Positions 44,264 to 51,823 of a stretch of DNA of 64,000 nucleotides are shown one piece after another (positions within the stretch are counted from its first letter, which is position 1; each line of letters starts with the position of its first letter). Where the stretch lies: contig NZ_JAGPXB010000016.1 in NCBI RefSeq assembly GCF_018069925.1, forward strand, positions 22,790 to 86,789, given 5' to 3'. The translations under genes and the position numbers were made by a program. The stretch is from Flavobacterium erciyesense. Lineage in GTDB: Bacteria > Bacteroidota > Bacteroidia > Flavobacteriales > Flavobacteriaceae. Under the pieces are notes generated by a model. It was not told the origin of the DNA. It saw nothing but the letters and a program-made list of their open reading frames with translations, and searched no databases.

Positions 44264-44824
44264 TTATGTTAATACTTTTTCAATATGCTCTTTTTTTACT
44301 AACGTGTACTTTCCTTGCTTCCTTTTAGGAATCTTAAATTTACTTATTATGTTATATAATGCACCATTTGAAATTTTAAATTTATCTTGTATTTGCTGTA
44401 TGGTATACTAGTTTTCTAAATTGTAATCGGTCATTAAATCGATTTTATTTTTTTCTAATATTTTTAGATTTACATCAAAATAGAAATCGATATCTTTTCT
44501 TCTAATAGTTGTTTTTCTTTCAGAGAAGTTGAAGGAATTGATATCATTGCGTTCGATAAGTCTATATATCGTTTTTGGTGACATATTCAATAGGAGAGAG
44601 GCCTGCCTTACTGTTAAAAAATCTCTGTCTTTAACTGGTTCTTTAATCTTGTTAACTTTCAAAAAAGTCTCTTTATTACTCGCATTAATTTTTATGCTCT
44701 TTTGCCTTGATCGATATACTTTTTTGGTACAAGCCATCGAGCAATATTTTGTCACTGTAGTTCTTGCAATAAACTCTTTTTTGCATTGTTCACAGACTCT
44801 TATAATTTCAATATTTGAACTCAT
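44264..44824 (-). pseudogene. Zn-finger/HTH excisionase-like gene interrupted by an amber codon
   Basis: The intact part (44408-44824, 138 aa) has a Cys finger (VCEQCKKEFIAR, YCSMACTKKVYR) and an HTH (FLTVRQASLLLNMSPKTIYR). It stops at TAG (44408-44410). The same frame continues with a second HTH-like domain, YTIQQIQDKFKIS, YNIISKFKIPKRKQGKYTLV, and ends at TAA (44264-44266), 5 bp before the integrase. Residues before and after the TAG join smoothly (NLEN-x-YTIQQ), so one base change from a Tyr codon would explain it. Either the protein is truncated or the stop is read through. Confidence 0.7.
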
Positions 44825-44860
44825 ATAAAATGCTTTATGAATACTTAGGGATAATTAAGA

Positions 44861-44880
44861 GTAAATAAGGGTAAATAAGG
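44861..44880. repeat. Tandem decamer repeat near the right end
   Basis: GTAAATAAGG occurs twice head to tail. It sits between the HTH gene and the 22-bp repeat, a usual place for integrase or excisionase arm sites. Confidence 0.5.
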
Positions 44881-44924
44881 GACATCATTTGACTCTATTT
44901 TTCAAATATATACAAAAAATTAAA

Positions 44925-44946
44925 TCGAGGTACAATTTAGGTACAA
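44925..44946 (+). repeat. 22-bp direct repeat, right copy
   Basis: Contains AGGTACAATTTAGGTACAA; one mismatch from the left copy at 10397-10418, same orientation. It lies 108 bp inside the mnmE stop codon. Confidence 0.7.
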
Positions 44947-45000
44947 AATGATGCAAAAAATGCCAAAATTGAACAAAATAAAAAAGTTGTAAAAATGAAA

Positions 45001-45022
45001 AAACCCTTTAAAATAAAGGGTT
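45001..45022 (-). terminator. Terminator after mnmE
   Basis: AAACCCTTTA pairs with TAAAGGGTTT. On the minus strand it is followed by TTTCATTTTT, 32 bp after the mnmE stop. If the mnmE terminus is the true attachment site, this terminator belongs to the element. Confidence 0.7.
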
Positions 45023-45054
45023 TAGTGTGTTTTGTTTTGTGTTTTTTTGTGGTG

Positions 45055-45072
45055 CTATTTGCCGATACAGAA
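45055..45072 (-). other. Right attachment site within the mnmE 3' end
   Basis: TTCTGTATCGGCAAATAG encodes the terminal Phe-Cys-Ile-Gly-Lys and stop of MnmE. It is the conserved sequence known as the target of trmE-integrating islands and pairs with 10344-10361. Confidence 0.65.
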
Positions 45073-46455
45073 ATTCGCAAATATATTCCCCAGCAATTCA
45101 TCATTTGTCACCTGACCGGTAATCATCCCGAAATGGTATAATGCTTCACGGATATCAAGCGCCATCAAGTCACTAGAAAGGTTGGTTTCAAGGCCGTATT
45201 TTACTTTGCTAATCTCATCAAGAGCTTTTAATAAGGAATCATAATGACGGGTGTTGGTCACAATGGTCTCATTGTTCCGCAAGGCACCAGTGTTGACAAA
45301 GGAAAGCAATTGGTTTTTGAGTTCGTCAATGCCAATTTTTTGTTTTGCACTTAATAATACTTGCTGCACGTTTAACTTGTCAAGTTGCTGGCTGATAGAA
45401 TCTCTTTCCTCAACCGAAATTAAATCTATTTTGTTGATTACAACTAGTAATGGTTTTAAAGGATATTTATTTTTTACTTTTTCAATTTCAAGGATGTACT
45501 CTGAACCTGAAACTTGAAACCTGAAACTTTCAAACAAATACAAAACCACTTGCGCTTGTTCTATTTTCTCAAAAGTTTTTTGAATACCTATACTTTCTAC
45601 GTAGTCTTTGGTTTCGCGAATACCAGCCGTATCAATAAAGCGGAAACCAATGCCGCCAATGACTAACTCGTCTTCGATTGTATCGCGCGTTGTTCCTGCA
45701 ATGTCCGATACAATGGCGCGTTCTTCGTTTAGTAAAGCATTCAAAAGCGTCGATTTTCCTACGTTAGGCTCGCCCACAATAGCAACAGGAATTCCGTTTT
45801 TAATTACGTTACCCACCGCAAAGGAATCAATCAAGCGTTTTAGGACAAACTCAATTCTATTCAACAATTCGTGAAACTGGGTTCTGTCTGCAAACTCTAC
45901 ATCTTCTTCGGCGAAGTCTAATTCGAGTTCGATAAGCGAAGCAAAGTTTAAAAGCTCTTCTCTCAATTTGGCAATTTCGTTTGAGAATCCGCCACGCATT
46001 TGCTGCATCGCAATTTGATGGCTGGCTTCATTGTCTGACGAAATTAAATCGGCTACCGCTTCGGCTTGGGATAAATCCAGTTTTCCGTTCAAGAAAGCAC
46101 GTAGGGTAAACTCACCTGCATCGGCCATTCGGCATCCTTTTCTAAGCAATAACTGTATAATTTGCTGCTGAATATAAGTTGATCCGTGACAAGAAATTTC
46201 TATGGTATTTTCGCCGGTATAGGAATTTGGTCCTTTAAAAACAGAAACCAATACTTCATCGAGCGTTTTGGAACCATCTACAATATGACCTAAATGAAGG
46301 GTGTGAGTTTTTTGAGAGACTAGATTTTTATTTTTTATCGATTTAAAAACACTATCAGCAATAGGAATAGCATCTTGACCAGAAATTCGTATTATAGCAA
46401 TTGCTCCTGCGCCAGATGGTGTGGCAAGGGCAACGATGGAATCTTGAGCGATCAT
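45055..46455 (-). CDS. mnmE: tRNA modification GTPase MnmE
   Basis: 466 residues. The N-terminal formyl-THF-binding domain starts DSIVALATPSGAGAIAIIRI. The GTPase has G1 GEPNVGKSTL, G3 DTAG and G4 NKID, and the protein ends in the conserved CIGK that positions the reactive Cys. With MnmG it installs the cmnm5 modification on U34 of tRNAs. The C-terminus is intact despite the adjacent insertion, because the attachment sequence restores the last codons. Confidence 0.97.
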   Translation of the reverse strand: MIAQDSIVALATPSGAGAIAIIRISGQDAIPIADSVFKSIKNKNLVSQKTHTLHLGHIVDGSKTLDEVLVSVFKGPNSYTGENTIEISCHGSTYIQQQIIQLLLRKGCRMADAGEFTLRAFLNGKLDLSQAEAVADLISSDNEASHQIAMQQMRGGFSNEIAKLREELLNFASLIELELDFAEEDVEFADRTQFHELLNRIEFVLKRLIDSFAVGNVIKNGIPVAIVGEPNVGKSTLLNALLNEERAIVSDIAGTTRDTIEDELVIGGIGFRFIDTAGIRETKDYVESIGIQKTFEKIEQAQVVLYLFESFRFQVSGSEYILEIEKVKNKYPLKPLLVVINKIDLISVEERDSISQQLDKLNVQQVLLSAKQKIGIDELKNQLLSFVNTGALRNNETIVTNTRHYDSLLKALDEISKVKYGLETNLSSDLMALDIREALYHFGMITGQVTNDELLGNIFANFCIGK

Positions 46456-46546
46456 GTTGATTTATTTTTATACAAAAGTAACCAAAATTGGTGGGAGCGC
46501 AAGACAACTCCGTCACTGAAAAATAATTTTAAAATAGTGATGCTAT

Positions 46547-46562
46547 TATGACAAATGTCATA
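46547..46562. promoter_or_regulatory. Crp/Fnr-like dyad in the universal stress protein promoter
   Basis: TATGACA-AA-TGTCATA has perfect 7-bp arms. Its centre is about 41 bp upstream of the start site expected from the -7 box at 46584, the standard position for class II activation by Crp/Fnr-type regulators. The dyad is seen; the regulator is inferred. Confidence 0.5.
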
Positions 46563-46583
46563 CTTCAAGCGCAAGTAAGAGCC

Positions 46584-46591
46584 TACCTTTG
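46584..46591 (+). promoter_or_regulatory. -7 box of the universal stress protein gene
   Basis: TACCTTTG matches TAnnTTTG, 32 bp before the ATG at 46624. Confidence 0.45.
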
Positions 46592-46623
46592 TTACAACAA
46601 CTAATCTCTTAACTTTAAATGTT

Positions 46624-47463
46624 ATGAAAAAAATTCTTTTCCCTACCGATTTTTCTCCTGTTGCCACAAATGCTTTTGTACATGCCTTAGAATTTGCAAA
46701 TAAAGTAAAAGCTGAAATCGTATTGTTGCACACCTTTGATGCGCCTAGTTTTGACAGTTCGTTTTTTCCACCTAATTACACCATTTTATACAACTCAGTC
46801 GAGTTGACTAATTTTGAACAGTTCAAAGATGAGGTTCCTAAATTGCGCGCCATTGCAGAAGAACGCAATTTGCAGCACATTACATTATCGCATAGATTGA
46901 CTGAAGGCGATTTGACCTCTTGCATTTTTGATATTACTCAAGATGAAGATATTGATTTTGTGGTCATGGGAACTAATGGAGTGCAAGGTTGGGACGATTT
47001 TTTTGCGGGCACCAATACGGCAAACATTATAACTGACGGAACTGTTCCCGTATTGTGCGTTCCTGGGGATGCTGAATACAGACCCATTCACCAAATTTGT
47101 TTTACGACTCGATTTAGAAAAAAAGACAAAAAAGCTTTAAAACAGGTTTTGGCTATAGCGCGCAAAACAGGAGCTAAAGTAAAATGTTTGTATGTAAAAA
47201 CAGCTAATTCTGATGTTGTCAAAGATACGATTAAAGCTTGGGAAGATGAGTTTAGTGCCGACCCAGTAGAATTTCACGTTATGATTAGCGATGACGTTCA
47301 AGGTTCTATTTACGATTTTATTCAGCAAAAAGACATTGATATACTCACTTTGTTACATTACAAAAGAAGCTTTTTGGCAAGTATTTTTAATTCGAGTTTA
47401 ACCCGAAAAATAGCCAATTACACTGATTTACCAATTTTAGCCATTCCTGCCGAGGTAGAGTAG
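46624..47463 (+). CDS. Universal stress protein, two UspA domains
   Basis: 279 residues with two tandem Usp domains: residues 1-145 (MKKILFPTDFSPVATNAFVH; DFVVMGTNGVQGWDDFFAGT then IITDGTVPVLCVPG) and 150-279 (HQICFTTRFRKKDKK; SSLTRKIANYTDLPILAIP). The G-2x-G-9x-G(S/T) ATP-binding signature is only partly kept. Usp proteins accumulate in stress, often under low oxygen, which fits the Crp/Fnr-like dyad upstream. It is divergent from mnmE. Confidence 0.9.
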   Translation: MKKILFPTDFSPVATNAFVHALEFANKVKAEIVLLHTFDAPSFDSSFFPPNYTILYNSVELTNFEQFKDEVPKLRAIAEERNLQHITLSHRLTEGDLTSCIFDITQDEDIDFVVMGTNGVQGWDDFFAGTNTANIITDGTVPVLCVPGDAEYRPIHQICFTTRFRKKDKKALKQVLAIARKTGAKVKCLYVKTANSDVVKDTIKAWEDEFSADPVEFHVMISDDVQGSIYDFIQQKDIDILTLLHYKRSFLASIFNSSLTRKIANYTDLPILAIPAEVE

Positions 47464-47635
47464 AAAAGAGCTGTTTTGTGGCATAGTTGTCAATTTTTAA
47501 TAGTTGCTTGTATTGTTTTTCGAATGTGAAATCGTTTGATGAGCAAGGGAGGCTTTTAAGTTATGGTTATTGCGTAACTTGTAGTATAGCGGCGTCACTG
47601 TTTTTTTGAGAAAGGAGCGCTCCATGCAATTTCAC

Positions 47636-47643
47636 TATATTTG
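47636..47643 (+). promoter_or_regulatory. -7 box of the MutS-like gene
   Basis: TATATTTG, 18 bp before the ATG at 47662. Its position rules against a start at 47641, which would lie inside the box. Confidence 0.45.
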
Positions 47644-47661
47644 CTTTTCAATTTTATTACT

Positions 47662-49434
47662 ATGCAAATTTATAATTCAAAACACGCTCTTTTTACTGCC
47701 GAAGCACTCGTTTTTTCAAGAAAGCACAACACAATCAGTATAGGTAGATTACTGGTGGTTGTGCTTTTTTTTGTGGGTCTTTACTATTATAATCAAACAA
47801 CAGACTCAATGTATGCCGTAGCAGCTGCAATTGGTTTCGTGTTATTTATAATTTTAATGCGAATACATACTACACTTGGCATAAAAAGGAAATTGAATCA
47901 AGCGCTGATCGATATCAACAAGGATGAAATTGATTATTTAAACGACAGTAGTATCCCTTTTAAAGATGGTGTAGCTTTCAATGACTTTCAGCATCCGTAT
48001 GCGTATGATTTGGATATTTTTGGAGCGCATTCGTTATTTCAAAATATAAATAGAACTGCTACACATATTGGAGAGAAAACCTTGGCGAATCGTTTATTGA
48101 CTGTTGCAACTCCTTTAGAAATAGAACAGAATCAAGAAGCCATTCAGGAATTAGCATCAAAAATCGATTGGCGTCAAGAGTTTTTAGCCCTAGCAAAAGT
48201 AGGTGACGACAGTGCTGCTAGTTACGAAAGTTTGCTCCGTTGGAAATCATTCAACAGTGCACCGCTGCCACGTTGGATTGTAGTAATAATGTATGCTACT
48301 CCCGCCTTATTTTTGGTTTTGTTGTTAGTGTATGCTTTTACATCTAATGCTTATTATGCCACTCTTGCAGGCTATGTTTTTGTGTTCAACTTGATTATTT
48401 TAGGCCGTGTTGTCAAACGAATTATGGCTGATGTTGCCACTTCAACCAAAATTGATGCGATTATTTTTCAATACAGTTTGCTACTGCAAAAGATAGAGCA
48501 AGAGTCGTTTACATCCCAAAAATTAAATCAATTACAACAGCAGTTATCGAGCAGTCAAAGTACAGCAAGCGCACATTTAAAATACTTGTCGGAATTGTTC
48601 TCAAGGATGGATAGCATAGGTAATTTTGTAACAGCTACTGTTTTTAATGGTACTTTTCTTTTTAATTTACACGTATTTAGGCAGCTTTTGCACTGGAAAA
48701 ATACGCATGGAACTGAACTTCCTAAATGGTTACAAGTGATTGGCGAAATAGAGATGCTGAATAGTTTGGCTAATTTGAGCTACAATAATCCGGATTTTGT
48801 ATATCCGGTGATTAACGATAAGTATCAAATTGATTTTAAAGATTTGAGTCATCCTTTACTAAATTCTCGAAGCAGAGTAACCAATGAGGTGTCTTTTCAC
48901 CCACAGTCATTTTTAATTTTAACGGGCTCGAACATGTCGGGCAAGAGTACATTTTTACGTAGTTTGGGTGTCAATATGGTTTTGGCCGGAATTGGCGCTC
49001 CTATTTGCGCTACTGCTGCCAATGTACATCCGTTACCGGTTTTGGTTTCGATGCGTTTGTCTGATTCATTGGCAGATAGCGAATCGTACTTTTTTGCCGA
49101 AATTAAGCGCTTGAAGCAAATTATGGACGAGCTTGAAAGTCAACCCGCATTTGTTTTATTGGATGAAATATTACGCGGAACGAACTCAGATGATAAACGA
49201 AACGGAACGATTGAAGTAGTAAAAAAAGCCATCGGTAAAAAAGCCATTGGAGCCATTGCTACTCACGATATCGAAGTGTGTTTGACTACTAATGATTACC
49301 CTAATGTTTTAACTAATAAATGTTTTGAAGTGGAGATTATTAATGATGAACTACACTTTGATTACAAACTGCGTGACGGAATTTGTAAAAACAAAAGCGC
49401 TACTTTTTTAATGAAAAAAATGGGAGTGATTTAA
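47662..49434 (+). CDS. Membrane-anchored MutS-family ATPase
   Basis: 590 residues from the ATG at 47662. Two hydrophobic regions (about 30-70 and 210-260) suggest membrane anchoring. The C-terminal half is a MutS domain V ATPase: Walker A TGSNMSGKSTFLRSLG, signature region SMRLSDSLADSESYFFAE, Walker B FVLLDEILRGTNSDD and ATHD. The mismatch-recognition domain of MutS is missing. Such proteins are common in Bacteroidetes and their role is unknown; mismatch repair is unlikely. Confidence 0.85.
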   Translation: MQIYNSKHALFTAEALVFSRKHNTISIGRLLVVVLFFVGLYYYNQTTDSMYAVAAAIGFVLFIILMRIHTTLGIKRKLNQALIDINKDEIDYLNDSSIPFKDGVAFNDFQHPYAYDLDIFGAHSLFQNINRTATHIGEKTLANRLLTVATPLEIEQNQEAIQELASKIDWRQEFLALAKVGDDSAASYESLLRWKSFNSAPLPRWIVVIMYATPALFLVLLLVYAFTSNAYYATLAGYVFVFNLIILGRVVKRIMADVATSTKIDAIIFQYSLLLQKIEQESFTSQKLNQLQQQLSSSQSTASAHLKYLSELFSRMDSIGNFVTATVFNGTFLFNLHVFRQLLHWKNTHGTELPKWLQVIGEIEMLNSLANLSYNNPDFVYPVINDKYQIDFKDLSHPLLNSRSRVTNEVSFHPQSFLILTGSNMSGKSTFLRSLGVNMVLAGIGAPICATAANVHPLPVLVSMRLSDSLADSESYFFAEIKRLKQIMDELESQPAFVLLDEILRGTNSDDKRNGTIEVVKKAIGKKAIGAIATHDIEVCLTTNDYPNVLTNKCFEVEIINDELHFDYKLRDGICKNKSATFLMKKMGVI

Positions 49435-49504
49435 ATAAAATGATATTTAAGTATTTATTTACAATAAATGACTATTTTTAGAGTAAAATTGAATTTCTAA
49501 AACT

Positions 49505-50425
49505 ATGAAAAAAAATATTTTTTATCTCTGTTTTCTTTTAAGTACTCTGCTTTGTTTTGCTCAGCATCATACTTCCGGTGTTTCAAAATCTGCCACTTTC
49601 ATGAATTCTAAAAATTTTAAAGAACTTCGAAAAAAGAATAAAGAAATTGATTCAGTAGGTTTTTTTGTAGATAAAGCTGATACGTTGATTGAGGTTTCAG
49701 GCTATGAATTAAAGGGAGTTAGAGTGGCTTATGAAGAAAAAGATTCCGTCTTTTTAGAAAGGTACAAACAGCTTGTTTACAACAAAAAATATCAAAGAAA
49801 AGAAGATAGATTAGCGCCAACAATGAAAATATGGAAAGATATAATTAAAATTTACTTCGATAAATCAGTAGATAAATATTATAAAAACCATCTCGTTGAT
49901 TTTGCCAAATATCTTGACAAGGAAGTTGATTCTTTAAAAATCAGTTTTGTAAAAAATAAAGAAGAGTCAAACTATGTTATTTATGCAATTGAGAATGGAA
50001 CGGATGCCAATTTAGATCCTAGAATTTTAAGTAAAGACGGTTACTATTTAAATTGGAATAGCAAGCAAAATATTAATGCTTGCACTTTAAAAATGAATAA
50101 GCAGAAAGATTTAGGCGATGAGCAAATCTTAACTGATACAAAAATTCTTTTTTTACGATCCTTAGGTTATTTTTTTCAAAATTATGACAGCAGTAATTGT
50201 AGTAGTTATTTTTCAACGTGTAAAAATGAAAAGAAAGTGTTTGATAAGAAAGATTTAGAAATTCTAAAATATCATTACTCTTACGGAATTTGTAAAGGGA
50301 CTAATATTGAGACATTCGAAAAAAATCATAAAGACGCCAAAGAAGCGTTGAAAAAAGGCAATACAAAAATGCATTTCGTACACGAAAATTTAGCAATAAA
50401 AAAACCGCTTTTCAAATCTGAATAG
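49505..50425 (+). CDS. Secreted protein of unknown function
   Basis: 306 residues with a signal peptide (MKKNIFYLCFLLSTLLCFAQ). The mature part is Lys-rich and has four Cys (NACTLK, NCSSYFSTC, YGICKG) that could form disulfides. No family is recognised. The terminator overlaps the end of the gene. Confidence 0.65.
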   Translation: MKKNIFYLCFLLSTLLCFAQHHTSGVSKSATFMNSKNFKELRKKNKEIDSVGFFVDKADTLIEVSGYELKGVRVAYEEKDSVFLERYKQLVYNKKYQRKEDRLAPTMKIWKDIIKIYFDKSVDKYYKNHLVDFAKYLDKEVDSLKISFVKNKEESNYVIYAIENGTDANLDPRILSKDGYYLNWNSKQNINACTLKMNKQKDLGDEQILTDTKILFLRSLGYFFQNYDSSNCSSYFSTCKNEKKVFDKKDLEILKYHYSYGICKGTNIETFEKNHKDAKEALKKGNTKMHFVHENLAIKKPLFKSE

Positions 50426-50435
50426 CGGTTTTTTT
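50401..50435. terminator. Terminator between convergent genes
   Basis: AAAACCGCT (50401-50409) pairs with AGCGGTTTT (50424-50432) and a T run follows. It overlaps the last codons of the secreted-protein gene and lies before the dnaN stop. Confidence 0.75.
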
Positions 50436-50480
50436 CAATATAAAAATGGTTTGGTTAATAGCGTATATTAAATGGTAATC

Positions 50481-51599
50481 TTAGCTGTTAAGCATTACTG
50501 GCATTACCAGCATGGTAACGGTTTCACCTTCTTCTAATCCATCAACTGGAGTTAAAATTCCGGCTCTGTTTGGTAACGACATTTCAAGCATAATCATATC
50601 CGATTGTAAGTTGGTCAACATCTCAGTTAAAAAACGAGAATTGTATCCTATTTGCATGTCATCACCTTGATAGTCACAAGTCAATCTTTCTTCAGCTTTG
50701 TTTGAATAGTCAATATCTTCTGCCGAAACGTTCAACTCAGCTCCAGCAATTTTCAAACGAATTTGATGTGTAGTTTTGTTCGAAAAGATAGCCACACGAC
50801 GTACTGAACTCAAAAATTGAGAACGGTCTATCATTAATTTATTTGGGTTTTCTTTCGGTATTACAGCTTCGTAATTTGGATATTTACCATCGATTAAACG
50901 ACACATCAAAATGTAATTATCAAAAGAAAAAGTAGCATTCGAATCGTTATATTCAATTTTTACTTCAGCATCAGAACTTCCTAAAATATTTTTTAAAATA
51001 GTCAAAGGCTTTTTCGGCATGATAAAATCCGCTACTTGAGATGCAGTTACATCTGTACGAGCATATTTTACTAACTTGTGTGCATCAGTTGCAACAAAAG
51101 TTAATCCTTGTGGCGAAAACTGAAAAAACACTCCCGACATTACCGGACGCAAATCATCATTTCCAGCTGCAAAAATGGTTTTGCTAATTGCAGTAGCTAA
51201 AACATCAGCAGGAACTAACGTAACAGATGGATCTTCTAATTGAACTGATTTAGGAAACTCTTCACCAGGTGCATACGCCAAAGCATACTTTCCGGAGTTA
51301 GAACTAATCTCGATAGTGCTATTTTCTTCAACAGTAAAAGTCAAGGGTTGTTCCGGAAATGTTTTCAAAATCTCAAGGAGCAATTTTGCTGGCACGGCAA
51401 CGCTTCCTTTACTTTCGGAATCAATTGTCAATGATGCAGACATAGTTGTCTCTAAATCAGATGCAGAGACTGTCAAAACATTTTGGTCTAAATCAAATAA
51501 GAAATTATCTAAAATAGGTAAGGTATTGTTGCTGTTAATTACATTACCTAAAACTTGTAATTGTTTCAATAAGTACGAACTCGATACTATAAATTTCAT
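50481..51599 (-). CDS. dnaN: DNA polymerase III sliding clamp (beta subunit)
   Basis: 372 residues with the three-domain clamp layout. Typical segments are the N-terminal FIVSSSYLLKQLQVLGNVI, the central LRPVMSGVFFQF, DGKYPNYEAVIPKENPNKL and the C-terminal VDGLEEGETVTMLVMPVML. The ring tethers DNA polymerases to DNA, including polymerase IV and the DnaE-like enzyme encoded in the left part of the window. A -7 box (51655-51662) is upstream. Confidence 0.97.
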   Translation of the reverse strand: MKFIVSSSYLLKQLQVLGNVINSNNTLPILDNFLFDLDQNVLTVSASDLETTMSASLTIDSESKGSVAVPAKLLLEILKTFPEQPLTFTVEENSTIEISSNSGKYALAYAPGEEFPKSVQLEDPSVTLVPADVLATAISKTIFAAGNDDLRPVMSGVFFQFSPQGLTFVATDAHKLVKYARTDVTASQVADFIMPKKPLTILKNILGSSDAEVKIEYNDSNATFSFDNYILMCRLIDGKYPNYEAVIPKENPNKLMIDRSQFLSSVRRVAIFSNKTTHQIRLKIAGAELNVSAEDIDYSNKAEERLTCDYQGDDMQIGYNSRFLTEMLTNLQSDMIMLEMSLPNRAGILTPVDGLEEGETVTMLVMPVMLNS

Positions 51600-51654
51600 C
51601 TGTTTTATTTTATTTTTAAAGCCTTTTCATCTGTCAAAAAAGCGATAGGGTGTA

Positions 51655-51662
51655 CAAATATA
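51655..51662 (-). promoter_or_regulatory. -7 box of the dnaN promoter
   Basis: TATATTTG on the minus strand, 55 bp before the dnaN start. Confidence 0.4.
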
Positions 51663-51823
51663 TCGTAAACTATTCTAGTATGGAAACTTTTTTATTAACA
51701 TATTTCTTTAAAAAAAAGCTTTTCAAACTCTAGTTCTTGCTTTGGCTATCAAGGCCTTGCTATTGTTGGTTTTACTATTTTAAAAGTTGTTTAAATCAAC
51801 TGAACAAGTAGTTGCACTAGATG

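Larger units (their letters stand above)
10344..45072. mobile_element. Integrative element inserted at the 3' end of mnmE
   Basis: A 34.7-kb segment bounded by the last 18 bp of mnmE (45055-45072) and a 15/18 copy of it (10344-10361). It holds a tyrosine integrase beside mnmE, excisionase-like HTH proteins, a replication module and about 28 kb of defence-like cargo. The mnmE (trmE) 3' end is an established integration site, used for example by Salmonella genomic island 1. No relaxase, type IV secretion or phage structural gene is visible, so self-transfer is unlikely. A better-conserved 22-bp repeat lies inside each end and gives an alternative boundary (10397-44946). Confidence 0.75.

Noticed and set aside
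46452..46733. 93-aa ORF on the minus strand
   Set aside because: It covers the mnmE start region and the usp promoter; it is a shadow of the usp gene.
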